A stretch of 60,020 bases of DNA from Archaeoglobi archaeon JdFR-42 (GTDB lineage Archaea; Halobacteriota; Archaeoglobi; Archaeoglobales; JdFR-42): positions 1 to 60,020 of the forward strand of contig MTND01000010.1 in NCBI GenBank assembly GCA_002010305.1. The letters are read 5' to 3'. Below the pieces are notes generated by a model, which worked only from the letters and a program-made list of their open reading frames with translations, was not told where the DNA came from and made no database searches. How positions within the stretch are numbered: the first letter of the stretch is position 1; every line of letters begins with the position of its first letter. Below are positions 33,852-41,979 of this stretch, piece by piece. The position numbers were made by a program, and so were the translations under genes.

Positions 33852-33937
33852 CAGTGGACTTGCAGGCTCTCGCAACCCTTCAGATCACTTACGAGACTAT
33901 ATCCGACTTCGCTAACGTTGCGTGCAAATTCCACCTG
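33852..33937. repeat. Long bulged hairpin in the spacer after the DUF6544-like gene
   Basis: Three stem blocks pair in order: CAG-TGGA (33852-33858) with TCCA-CCTG (33930-33937, one bulged C), TTGCA (33860-33864) with TGCAA (33923-33927), and CGCAAC (33871-33876) with GTTGCG (33917-33922). A six-base bulge (33865-33870) lies on one side and a 40-base loop remains. About 18 pairs in an 86-base element is well above what random DNA gives. It resembles a recombination-site or mobile-element end fold. Confidence 0.55.
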
Positions 33938-33976
33938 CTGATATACTCCAACTATTAGGCAAAATACGGAGTGGCT

Positions 33977-34381
33977 ATGATGCTCATCGATAAAATAAAT
34001 TACTTAATAAGTTGCTTCATTTTGTTGATTCCGATATTTTTGTGGAATGTTATATTCACAAGTAAACTGCCAGAGCCATATCGAATGAACAACTTCTGGA
34101 ATAACATACCCTATTTTATTAGAATATCAGAGAATATCCTAAGAGCAATTGTTTTCTTTCTCCCATTGCTCCTTAAGCTGGAAATTAATGAGCCACAGCA
34201 AAAAATCGGTTTTCTAATATATATGGCCGGGATAGGCGTGTATTTTATGTCCTGGTTAATGCAGATATATTTTCCTGACTCTTCTTGGAGTCAAAGTGTA
34301 TTTGGATTTATGGCCCCTGCATATACAACAATTATATGGTTTGTTGGAATAGGACTCATCGGGAAATCTCCTTTTTATTGA
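33977..34381 (+). CDS. Hypothetical four-helix membrane protein
   Basis: The protein of about 134 residues has four membrane segments (YLISCFILLIPIFLWNVIF, ILRAIVFFLPLLLK, IGFLIYMAGIGVYFMSWLMQ, TIIWFVGIGLIG). I do not recognise the family. GGAG at 33968-33971 supports ATG33977 or ATG33980. It is the third gene of the cassette-like run and is surrounded by folded spacers. Confidence 0.6.
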   Translation: MMLIDKINYLISCFILLIPIFLWNVIFTSKLPEPYRMNNFWNNIPYFIRISENILRAIVFFLPLLLKLEINEPQQKIGFLIYMAGIGVYFMSWLMQIYFPDSSWSQSVFGFMAPAYTTIIWFVGIGLIGKSPFY

Positions 34382-34750
34382 TATACCATATCATTACTCT
34401 ATTTACATTATTTTCTCAGTTTTTTTTGTGGTGTTTCATTCGATTCATTCTTTTATCGTGTATTCAAGGATCTAAATGTAATCGCGTCTTTCGCTTAGCA
34501 CAACATATACGGCTTCGTCGCTCTCACCCTTTGCCTTCACTTTATTCGCCAACTTTGTTAGTTTAACCTTTTTCTCTAAAATAACTGACTTTCCTCGCTG
34601 AAATCCCGGATAAACCTTCCATGAAAAAATGATACAATAACAAATCGTTGATTACTGAAGTTATGAAACAATAAGAATGTAAGGATATGAATTTACGTTG
34701 TTACATTGTCAATAATTTTTTTATATTGTTAATCATTTAAAATAAACCTC
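34382..34750. other. Gene-free spacer, AT-rich
   Basis: No convincing gene is seen. The segment 34490-34570 is less AT-rich than its surroundings (ACATATACGGCTTCGTCGCT, then GCCAACTTTGTTAG) and looks like a degenerate element end. The right part, around 34715-34740, holds TTTTTTATATTG, the probable promoter of the ligase gene, next to a half-site TTGTCAATAA. Confidence 0.4.
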
Positions 34751-36196
34751 ATGTCACTTGACATTAAACGACAATGGTTGGAAATACAGGATAAGTATGC
34801 ACCAAACCTATATGGTTGGAAGCCAAGCGATGAAAAGTATTACGATAAAGTCGTCGAAACCCGATCAAGAGCTGATACTAGAAAAATACAGGATGAAAAA
34901 CTACGTTTCTTGGCTAGATATTTATGGGAATATAGTCCATTCTACAGGAAGAAGTTTAAAGGAGCAAGTTTAAGGCCAGAGGATATCAGAGGAATAGAGG
35001 ATCTCAAAAAATTCCCTATAACTGTTAAGGAAGAATGGGTCGCAAGCACAAATGAACGACCTCCCTATGGAGATTACTCATCTATCTCTCCTGAAGAGTG
35101 GAAAAAGATAGGTGCTATGCTCTACACTACCAGTGGGACTACTTCAAGGCCCAGAGCCTTCATGTACACCATCCACGACTGGCACATGATATCTTACGTG
35201 CTTGCTATGGATTTTTATGCAGGTGGCATTAAACCAGGTAACCTTGTCCTGTCAACTTTCCCAATGACCCCTGCTGCGGGAGCATGGTCACCATTCTATG
35301 GGATCCTTAGAATAGGAGTGCCTCAGATAGCCACAGGGGCAATGCCAGATGAAAGAAAGGTAGATTTCATAAAGAATTTCGATGTCACTGTACTCCTTGG
35401 CACTCCGTCCTATATCCTACATTTAACCGATGTTGCTATAAATATGGGCGTTGACCCTGCTAAAGATACCCATGTCAATTTGATTTTTGTTACTGGAGAG
35501 CCCGGAGGAGCTGTTACTTCCACGAGGCGAAAAATAGAAGAAGCATGGGATGCTCTCGTTGTGGATTACCTTGGGTCTACAGAGAGTCATCCAAATGGTA
35601 TGCTGTGCTACGAAGAAGCTGTTGCTTCCTCTGAAGAGATGAGACCTCCTAACATACATGAAGTCCCAGAATTCATCATTAGCGAAATTATCGATGAAGA
35701 GACCTTTGAACCAGTGTCACCTGGTGAGAAAGGCCTGCTTGTAGTCACGAATATATACCTTGAAGCAACTCCTTGTCTGAGATACCTCCAAGGGGATTAT
35801 GTGATTAAAGATGAAGAGTGGCAATGTGTCTGCGGTCGTACTGCGGCAGTCTTCAGAGGGGGATTGCTAGGGAGATCAGATGACATGATGAAAATTAGAG
35901 GGGTGGGTGTATACCCTACAGCTATAGAGGAGGTGGTAAGGAGTTACAAAGAGTTAGGTAGCGAATTCAGGATAATAGTTGATTTGAATCCAGAAACCAA
36001 AATGGATGAGCTACTAGTTGAGATAGAGCCTCTACCAGAAATACCCAGAGAGAAGTGGAAAGAATTAGAAGTAAAAGTAGCTAATGATTTGAGGAGAGCT
36101 ATCGGTTTAAGAACAAACGTTAAGTGCATACCTTTTGGCACTATTCCCAGAACTGCTTTTAAAGCGAGGAGAGTAACCGACAAAAGAGGGCGTTAA
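34751..36196 (+). CDS. Phenylacetate-CoA ligase family (AMP-dependent acyl-CoA ligase)
   Basis: These enzymes activate aromatic or other acids with ATP and CoA. The 481-residue protein shows FYRKKFKGASLRPEDIRGIE (about residue 62), the adenylate-forming loop AMLYTTSGTTSRPR (about 122), DYLGSTESHPNG (about 276), GRSDDMMKIRGVGVYPTAIE (about 376) and a C-terminal PaaK domain. A CWCG-like pair (CVCG about 360) and another Cys (CLRYLQGDY) may hold zinc, as in some relatives. The acid substrate is unknown; a fatty or aromatic acid feeding the beta-oxidation genes is a fair guess. It is a single gene with its own AT-rich promoter. Confidence 0.85.
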   Translation: MSLDIKRQWLEIQDKYAPNLYGWKPSDEKYYDKVVETRSRADTRKIQDEKLRFLARYLWEYSPFYRKKFKGASLRPEDIRGIEDLKKFPITVKEEWVASTNERPPYGDYSSISPEEWKKIGAMLYTTSGTTSRPRAFMYTIHDWHMISYVLAMDFYAGGIKPGNLVLSTFPMTPAAGAWSPFYGILRIGVPQIATGAMPDERKVDFIKNFDVTVLLGTPSYILHLTDVAINMGVDPAKDTHVNLIFVTGEPGGAVTSTRRKIEEAWDALVVDYLGSTESHPNGMLCYEEAVASSEEMRPPNIHEVPEFIISEIIDEETFEPVSPGEKGLLVVTNIYLEATPCLRYLQGDYVIKDEEWQCVCGRTAAVFRGGLLGRSDDMMKIRGVGVYPTAIEEVVRSYKELGSEFRIIVDLNPETKMDELLVEIEPLPEIPREKWKELEVKVANDLRRAIGLRTNVKCIPFGTIPRTAFKARRVTDKRGR

Positions 36197-36484
36197 AATT
36201 TATATCAGGTGGGGATTCATCTCACTACCAAGCCTGGGGGGGTTTTACACGAGTTATTGAGGTGCATAAAACATGTCCTCGCCTTGAATCGCTTGTGAGT
36301 TTGGATGGATAAACTTCTAAGGTATGGAAATAGGGTAAGGAGATGGAAGGAGTTTGGGATGAATATAAGTCTCCGGGTTCCGATAAAAAGATATGATTTT
36401 AGTTTCAATTAGAATTAAAATTGTAGAAAGAACCATTAAAAATAACAAAGAATAACGAGAAGGTTAAAAGAGGGTGAATTTCCT

Positions 36485-36652
36485 ATGAAAAAAGAAAAGA
36501 AAGATACTCTCAGTACGTTTATACTGGGGATGTTATTCCTCTGGTTAGGTTTTAAGAACGCTTTATCCGGTTTCTGGCTATTAGTAGCAATTCTGGGAGG
36601 AATATTCATTTTCAATGGAGTGGTAAAACTCACCAAGTTAACAAAAAGATAG
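36485..36652 (+). CDS. Small membrane protein, 55 aa
   Basis: ATG36485 opens a 55-codon gene reading MKKEKKDTLSTFILGMLFLW then LGFKNALSGFWLLVAILGGI and ending KLTKLTKR. It has a basic start, two membrane helices and a basic end. AGAGGGTGA lies about ten bases before the start. Function unknown. The 288 bases before it hold one coding-like remnant (TTKPGGVLHELLRCIKHVLA, interrupted by TGA at 36296) that I cannot assign. Confidence 0.6.
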   Translation: MKKEKKDTLSTFILGMLFLWLGFKNALSGFWLLVAILGGIFIFNGVVKLTKLTKR

Positions 36653-36821
36653 TTTTATTCATATATCTTTTAGACCTTAAATTTCCGTAGCAATTTCACC
36701 TACTCTGCTGGATGCCTTAAGTTGCATAAACCCTCATATCCCCAATTTAAGCCATTTTGTAGAAGCGAAGCTCAGAGAATTCCTGTATTCCTTGAATCAC
36801 CCGTTAACAAGAAATTACGAG

Positions 36822-36895
36822 TGGGCTCGCCCGGATTCGAACCGGGGATCTCCGCCTTGTAAGGGCGACGTCATAACCACCTAGACCACGAGCCC
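36822..36895 (-). tRNA. tRNA-Val (anticodon TAC)
   Basis: On the minus strand the acceptor stem GGGCTCG pairs with CGAGCCC, with discriminator A. The anticodon loop CTTACAA carries TAC, and the T-arm is CCGG GTTCGAATC CGGG in outline. The length is 74 bases, without intron or encoded CCA. Confidence 0.95.
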
Positions 36896-37065
36896 GATTA
36901 CATTCCGAAAACTATCATAAAAACTATATTTAACCATTTTGCTTTCCACACCCTCATGATTCCATAATACTGCTCCAGCCCACATAAACCTTTTTTGTCC
37001 TTTCAGACAGAAATCAGATTCAATCTGAAAGAGTCCTAATATTCTTCCCTAACATAACGACAACT

Positions 37066-37075
37066 TTTATATAGG
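37066..37075 (+). promoter_or_regulatory. TATA box of glyA
   Basis: CTTTTATATA is a strong TATA box. Its distance supports ATG37104 as the glyA start, since ATG37086 would lie only about 11 bases downstream. Confidence 0.5.
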
Positions 37076-37103
37076 TAATTCTTGTATGCCTACGGTTGAT
37101 ATC

Positions 37104-38378
37104 ATGAATTCTGATGTATCATCTGTATTTGAGAACATAAAAAAGCATCATGAATTTTTCCAATCGGTGATTCCACTGATAGCAAGCGAGAACGTAACCA
37201 GCCTGAGCGTGAGAAAGGCACTGATATCTGATTTTGCCCACAGATATGCTGAAGGTAAAGTGGGCGAAAGATACTATCAAGGTTGTAAGTACATCGACGA
37301 GGTTGAAGCTCTTGCCATAAAACTCAGCAAAAAGCTGTTTAATGCGGAACATGTTAACGTCCAGCCAATATCGGGTGTAACTGCAAACCTGGCATCTTTT
37401 TTTGCCTTGACAGATCCGGGAGATATCCTGATGGCTTTATCTGTCCCTCACGGTGGCCATATTTCACACAGTAATTTTTCTGCTGCGGGTATCCGGGGTT
37501 TGACCATCCTTCACCATCCATTTGATTCAGAGACCATGAATATCGACCCGGATAAAATGCATGAACTTATACTGAAAGAGAATCCTAAAGTAATACTCTT
37601 CGGTTCAAGTGTATTTTTATTCCCTCACCCGATAAGTGAGGCGAGAGAAGCTGCTGATGAAGTTGGAGCCAGAATTGTATACGATGGATCTCATGTTCTC
37701 GGTTTGATAGCAGGAAAAGAGTTTCAAGATCCCCTTCGTGAAGGAGTTGATGTCCTAGCGGGTAGTACTCACAAGACTTTTTTTGGCCCTCAGCGAGGTA
37801 TAATTCTCACCACTGAAGAACTGGCAGAAAAAATTGATAAATCTGTATTTCCAGGGATAGTGAGTAATCACCATCTCCATTCCCTTGCAGGATATGCTAT
37901 AGCAGCAGCAGAAATGCTAGCTTTTGGTAAAGATTATGCCAGGCAAACCGTGAAAAACGCCCAAACTCTCGCCTCAGAACTTTATAATCTTGGATTTGAT
38001 GTCCTTTGTGAAAATCATGGTTTTACCAAATCCCATCAGGTTGTGGTTGATGTATCCTCCATTGGAGGGGGGAAAAATGTTTCTGACCTCCTGGAAAAGG
38101 CAGGTGTTATTCTTAATAGCAACCTCCTTCCCTGGGATGATGTTTCAAAATCCCATAACCCATCTGGCATAAGAATTGGAGTACAGGAAGTAACACGACT
38201 TGGTATGAAAGAGAACGAAATGCAGGTAATCGCGGAATTTATTTACGATGCAACCATTGGAAAAAAGGACCCCATGAATGTGAGAAATAGGGTAACCGAA
38301 TTCAGAGAAGAGTTCAGCAGAGTGGAATATTCTTTCGACAGGAACCCAGCTTATCAGTTAACAGATATAAGGTGGTAA
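37104..38378 (+). CDS. glyA: Serine hydroxymethyltransferase (archaeal, tetrahydromethanopterin-linked)
   Basis: GlyA converts serine and a reduced pterin to glycine and methylene-pterin. The 424-residue protein shows [32 protein letters not shown] (about residue 58), VPHGGHISH, and the PLP lysine in [14 protein letters not shown] (about residue 224). It is shorter and divergent from bacterial GlyA, as in methanogens that use tetrahydromethanopterin. The start is set by the TATA box at 37066-37075. Confidence 0.92.
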   Translation: MNSDVSSVFENIKKHHEFFQSVIPLIASENVTSLSVRKALISDFAHRYAEGKVGERYYQGCKYIDEVEALAIKLSKKLFNAEHVNVQPISGVTANLASFFALTDPGDILMALSVPHGGHISHSNFSAAGIRGLTILHHPFDSETMNIDPDKMHELILKENPKVILFGSSVFLFPHPISEAREAADEVGARIVYDGSHVLGLIAGKEFQDPLREGVDVLAGSTHKTFFGPQRGIILTTEELAEKIDKSVFPGIVSNHHLHSLAGYAIAAAEMLAFGKDYARQTVKNAQTLASELYNLGFDVLCENHGFTKSHQVVVDVSSIGGGKNVSDLLEKAGVILNSNLLPWDDVSKSHNPSGIRIGVQEVTRLGMKENEMQVIAEFIYDATIGKKDPMNVRNRVTEFREEFSRVEYSFDRNPAYQLTDIRW

Positions 38379-38599
38379 ATTGTTTGAGACTGCACTACCG
38401 GAAAACAATATGTCAGAGAGAGGAAGAGACTATAGAAGAATAGAAACCTTTAAATTTAGATGTATTCCGTATCTCCAAGAAATGTTTAGTTCTTGGAGGA
38501 TATCACTACCTGTATTTAATCTCGCTATCATCCCAATCCGAAAAATATATAAAAACGGGCTCTGAGTGAGCCTTAATTTAACAATAAAGAGGGACAAAG

Positions 38600-39460
38600 A
38601 TGCTGGAAAAACTTGAAGAAAGGATTTCTGTGTTGCAGAGAGAGCTAAAAGAATATGAGGAGAATAGAGATAATCTTAATTCCCTGGCAAAAGAGATGAT
38701 TGCCAAGCGAAATGAACTGAATCAGCAGGTAAAAGATCTTTTAGAGAAAGCTAAAGAATTTAAGGCTAAACGAGACGAACTTAACAACCAGGCAAAAGAA
38801 TGGAGATCGGAGAGAAATAAACTGAATGAGCAGATAGACAAGCTGTATGAGCAAGTTGACAAACTCAGACGCAAAATCGATACTAAAGGAGGTAGGCCTC
38901 TTCGAGAGCTTCAAAGGGAGATAAACAAACTGGAATTTCGCCAGCAGACTGCGGTTCTTACTGTTGAAAAAGAACGACAGCTTGTAGACAGGATTTCAAA
39001 ACTTAGAGAAGAACTGGAAGAGAGAAAGAGACAACTGGAACAAAACGCTGAGCTCAGAGAGTTGCTCAACAGTATTCGTACTCTGAAACAGCAAACTGGG
39101 AGCCTCAATCAGAAAATCAAAGAAACAATGGAAAAAGCCAACGAGTATCACGGACAGATGGTAGAGTATTTCAAGAAAATTGATGAGCTTAGAAAAGAGG
39201 CAGATAAAGCCCACCAAGAGTTTATCAACGCCAAGAACAAGGCTGATGAATACCACAAATTGGTGGTAAAAGTCAGGAAAGAGATAAAAGACTTTGAAAA
39301 GGTTATCAAGGCCCTTAAGCTTCAAAGCGCAAAGACCAGAGAGCAGATAGAGCGTGAAAAGCTAAGGAAGAAAGCCCAAGAAATATATGAGATGTTCAAG
39401 AAGGGCGAAAAACTCAGCACAGAAGACATACTCCTACTCCAGAGAGCAGGATTGATATAA
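38600..39460 (+). CDS. Archaeal coiled-coil protein (COG1340-like)
   Basis: The 286-residue protein is almost entirely heptad-repeat coiled coil, rich in Glu, Lys, Gln and Leu (ELNQQVKDLLEKAKEFKAKR, then DELNNQAKEWRSERNKLNEQ), with short breaks near residues 95-100 (TKGGRP) and a compact C-terminal end (GEKLSTEDILLLQRAGLI). This matches COG1340-type proteins found in most Euryarchaeota, whose role is not settled. A TATA-like AATATATAA lies near 38544-38552, and a five-pair hairpin GGCTC/GAGCC (38558-38572) lies in the leader. Confidence 0.75.
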   Translation: MLEKLEERISVLQRELKEYEENRDNLNSLAKEMIAKRNELNQQVKDLLEKAKEFKAKRDELNNQAKEWRSERNKLNEQIDKLYEQVDKLRRKIDTKGGRPLRELQREINKLEFRQQTAVLTVEKERQLVDRISKLREELEERKRQLEQNAELRELLNSIRTLKQQTGSLNQKIKETMEKANEYHGQMVEYFKKIDELRKEADKAHQEFINAKNKADEYHKLVVKVRKEIKDFEKVIKALKLQSAKTREQIEREKLRKKAQEIYEMFKKGEKLSTEDILLLQRAGLI

Positions 39461-39502
39461 ATAAGATTGAAGAAGAGGGCAGACTTTAATCCTTCTTTAA
39501 CT

Positions 39503-40045
39503 TCAAAGAACAATATGGGCAAGATAACTGATCTTGGTGTAAGGTTCAATTTCTACTCTGTATCCTTCCCTTTGAAATATTTCTGTTAATTTTTCAGCTG
39601 ATATAAACTGTGGCTTCATTACAGCCAGCTTCTCAATCACTCCAACGAATAAACGTACCCACCAGCGTCCAATATCAAATTCTTCTATAATTATCTGCCC
39701 GCCTGGACGAGTAACTCTTATCATTTCGCTAATGGATTTCTCTGGATCTTGAGTGTGATGAAGAGCATCAGTGCATATCACCGCATCCACTATATCATTT
39801 CTGAAAGGGAGATACTCTGCCACCCCCCTTACGAGATTGCTCATGCCTTTCTTTTTTGCTTCTCTAAGCATACCCTGTGAGGGGTCCACTATTATTACAT
39901 CTTTTGATATTTTCTGAGAAATAACTCCAGTTCCACCACCCACATCAATAATTATCCTAGCATTATTGAGTTTGATTCTGATCGGGCTCACATCCCGCCA
40001 GTTCATAAATCTATCATACCAGCGGGCCATTCTGTCGAAATTCAT
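39503..40045 (-). CDS. Class I SAM-dependent methyltransferase
   Basis: The 180-residue protein has the SAM fold: IIIDVGGGTGVISQKI (motif I, about residue 31), VIIVDPSQGMLREA (about 51), EYLPFRNDIVDAVICTDALH (about 76) and VTRPGGQIIIEEFD (about 111). It resembles UbiE/menaquinone-type C-methyltransferases, but the substrate cannot be told. It is a short version without an extra C-terminal domain. It converges on the coiled-coil gene and diverges from the DUF2150-like gene. Confidence 0.86.
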   Translation of the reverse strand: MNFDRMARWYDRFMNWRDVSPIRIKLNNARIIIDVGGGTGVISQKISKDVIIVDPSQGMLREAKKKGMSNLVRGVAEYLPFRNDIVDAVICTDALHHTQDPEKSISEMIRVTRPGGQIIIEEFDIGRWWVRLFVGVIEKLAVMKPQFISAEKLTEIFQREGYRVEIEPYTKISYLAHIVL

Positions 40046-40155
40046 GATACAGACATAACAGAGGTATTAAAAATATCTTGCCCTTATCAGAAGACCCTCT
40101 TCATATCGTAAAAACAACAATCTATTAATATACCTTCTCAAAACACAGTTTTCCG

Positions 40156-40722
40156 ATGGAAGAGATCAGTTACTACACCATGGAAAGATGGAACAATTGG
40201 ATGAAAGAAATAGAGGGCGAATCTGTTGATCTGGATAGCCCCGATACCCTCAAAGTGTTTGACAATCTGACCAACGATATCGCTCTGACATGTATTAAAA
40301 TCTTAGAGGATATCTCTCGAAGAAAAATTAAGAGAGAAGATGGACTGAAATATCTTGAAGAGTTGAAAAAAATTATTTTCAACACTAGACAATTTGATGA
40401 TGAGGACAAAAACATGATTATGGAATTTGTCAAAGGCTCTCTATTTGCCATAATAAACTCTACTGAGTACAAGATCCTTGGTAAAAAGACTACTCGTTCA
40501 GTGGAAGATCTGGTAAGGGAGGCAATCATCAGTGAAAAAAGGGGGGACCTAGATAAAGCCCTGGATATCATTTCCAGAATAGGGGCTATGGTACTTCAAG
40601 GACGAGAGCTACCTGAGATCAACCTTCCAGAAGAAGATCTTGTGGTGTTGAACTGGTATGATGGTATTGAGACTCTCAATACCTTACTCATCACCATGAA
40701 AATGGACGAAGCTGGAGGATAA
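40156..40722 (+). CDS. DUF2150-like archaeal protein
   Basis: The 188-residue, acidic, helical protein begins YYTMERWNNWMKEIE and contains ILEDISRRKIKREDGLKYLE (about residue 50) and GMVLQGRELPEI-like sequence near 150. This agrees with DUF2150, a family of unknown role found only in archaea. There are no cysteines for metal binding. The four-dyad array begins about 70 bases after its stop, so the array could also fold in the 3' end of its mRNA. Confidence 0.62.
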   Translation: MEEISYYTMERWNNWMKEIEGESVDLDSPDTLKVFDNLTNDIALTCIKILEDISRRKIKREDGLKYLEELKKIIFNTRQFDDEDKNMIMEFVKGSLFAIINSTEYKILGKKTTRSVEDLVREAIISEKRGDLDKALDIISRIGAMVLQGRELPEINLPEEDLVVLNWYDGIETLNTLLITMKMDEAGG

Positions 40723-40791
40723 TCGCAAGATACTACTTGACATTCCAAAGATGATATTTACTTTCCTTTAATACGTCCTTTTAAACGAATA

Positions 40792-40879
40792 TTGTCAACT
40801 CATGTTGACAAGTTGTAAATTACAATTTACAATATTTGTCAATTTATGTTGATAAAGTGTAAAGCATAGCTTTACAATA
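40792..40879. repeat. Tandem pair of 44-bp units, four dyads, upstream of the NIF3 operon
   Basis: Two direct 44-base units (from 40792 and from 40836) each hold two dyads. Dyad A1 is TTGTCAAC-TCAT-GTTGACAA (40792-40811). Dyad B1 is TTGTAAAT-TACA-ATTTACAA (40813-40832). Dyad A2 is TTGTCAAT-TTAT-GTTGATAA (40836-40855), with two mismatches. Dyad B2 is TGTAAAGC-ATA-GCTTTACA (40858-40876). The arms of B differ between units but remain paired (AAAT/ATTT versus AAGC/GCTT). Spacing is 21-23 bases, about two helical turns. The array ends just before the TATA box of the NIF3 operon. Confidence 0.85.
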
Positions 40880-40882
40880 CTG

Positions 40883-40890
40883 TTTTATAA
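40883..40890 (+). promoter_or_regulatory. TATA box of the NIF3-SWIM-TrmO/dUTPase operon
   Basis: TTTTATAA lies 23-30 bases before GTG40913, supporting that GTG as a leaderless start and placing the dyad array directly upstream, where activators or repressors bind. Confidence 0.5.
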
Positions 40891-40912
40891 GGTGTGCTCT
40901 CTTCTAATATAT

Positions 40913-41644
40913 GTGCTCCTTAAGTCTTTAATAGATGAGCTGGAAGAAATAGCTCCACCAGAGCTGGCTGAAGACTGGGATAGGGGGGCTGGTCTTGTTC
41001 TGAGAGGGTCAAAAAAAGTTGAAAAGGCTTGTATAACTCTGGATATAACTCCCTTTTCTGTAAAAGAGGCTGTAAAGAGAGATGCCGGCATTTTGATAGC
41101 TCATCATCCCTTATTATTCAACCCCATTACCACCATTGATAACCATATTAGAGAGATCCTCGAAACTGCCATACCAGCCGGATTATCCATATATGTGATG
41201 CACACCAACTATGATAAAGTAGATGGTGGGATCAACGACACCCTTGCCCAAATATTACAAATAAAAGGAAAGAAACTGGAAGGTAATCCCTATATCCGGG
41301 TTGGGTTATTGGAAGCTTCAGGGGCCAAGGAGCTTGCGACTCATGTTTCAAAAAAGCTTAATACCCATGTTACTTGGGTGAACGATAGAGCCATCCAGAC
41401 CGTTGCATGCATGGGGGGTAGTGGACTTAAAGAGGAGAACATCCGTTTACTTATCGATAGTGGGGTTGACGCTTTTATCTCAGGGGAATTGCGACACGAG
41501 TGCCTTAAATTTGATAATATCGTAATCATCGATGCCACCCATCAAGCCACAGAAACTCCCGGAATGAAAAAGCTTGTGGATATACTGCCTGTAGAAAGCT
41601 TTTATCTCGAACATAAATACAGAACGGGATTTGTGTTTCCATGA
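40913..41644 (+). CDS. NIF3 family protein (Nif3-like dinuclear metal-centre hexameric protein)
   Basis: The 243-residue protein has the NIF3 pattern: AEDWDRGAGLVLRG (about residue 18), GILIAHHPLLFNP with two metal-binding His (about residue 57), YVMHTNYDKVDGGIND (about 90) and the C-terminal ISGELRHECLKFDNIVIID plus HQATETPG. The family binds two metals and is conserved across life; its reaction is uncertain, with GTP cyclohydrolase type 2 activity reported for one member. The start GTG40913 is set by the TATA box. It overlaps the SWIM gene by four bases. Confidence 0.87.
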   Translation: MLLKSLIDELEEIAPPELAEDWDRGAGLVLRGSKKVEKACITLDITPFSVKEAVKRDAGILIAHHPLLFNPITTIDNHIREILETAIPAGLSIYVMHTNYDKVDGGINDTLAQILQIKGKKLEGNPYIRVGLLEASGAKELATHVSKKLNTHVTWVNDRAIQTVACMGGSGLKEENIRLLIDSGVDAFISGELRHECLKFDNIVIIDATHQATETPGMKKLVDILPVESFYLEHKYRTGFVFP

Positions 41645-41979
41645 AAGACGTTTTCGAATTGATATCTGAAAAAGGAAAGATAGATAAGGATATGGAAAAA
41701 ATGATTATAGATCGTTTTGGGAAACGGGGAGAGAAAGCCCTAGATCTTGTTAAATCTGGTAATGTCAAAAAATATCGAGACTTCTTCGTAGTAGTTGGGA
41801 ACGAAGAGTATATAGTTGAAGAAAACTATTGTACTTGCAGAGATTTTGAATTTAAAGGTAGAGGGATGTGTTCCCACATTATCGCAGTGAAGATTGCCAG
41901 TGCTACTGGCAAACATGATTTCTTTGATGTTTTTTATATGGACCTTAACCCAGATTTCCTTAAGAGGGGTAAGAGATGA
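41641..41979 (+). CDS. SWIM zinc-finger protein
   Basis: The 112-residue protein contains a SWIM motif CTCRDFEFKGRGMCSHIIAV (about residues 64-83) with the CxC...CxH zinc ligands, preceded by EEYIVEENY. SWIM domains bind DNA or protein; small archaeal ones are often found beside recombination or RNA-processing genes. Its ATG overlaps the NIF3 stop (ATGA) and its end overlaps the next gene by four bases, so all three genes are translationally coupled. The protein might bind nucleic acid for the TrmO/dUTPase fusion downstream. Confidence 0.85.
   Translation: MKDVFELISEKGKIDKDMEKMIIDRFGKRGEKALDLVKSGNVKKYRDFFVVVGNEEYIVEENYCTCRDFEFKGRGMCSHIIAVKIASATGKHDFFDVFYMDLNPDFLKRGKR

Noticed and set aside
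34490-34570. attC-like recombination site
   Set aside because: GCACAAC and GTTAGTT at the ends look like the outer boxes of an attC site, but the inner boxes pair poorly and no integrase is in the window, so I do not call it.
36210-36420. Possible gene remnant or selenoprotein with TGA at 36296
   Set aside because: A frame reads TTKPGGVLHELLRCIKHVLA, then TGA, then more codons, but there is no start codon, no known family and no sign of a conserved Cys site.
38380-38565. 61-codon frame after glyA
   Set aside because: TTG start directly after glyA with no ribosome site, odd composition, and its end overlaps the promoter of the coiled-coil gene.
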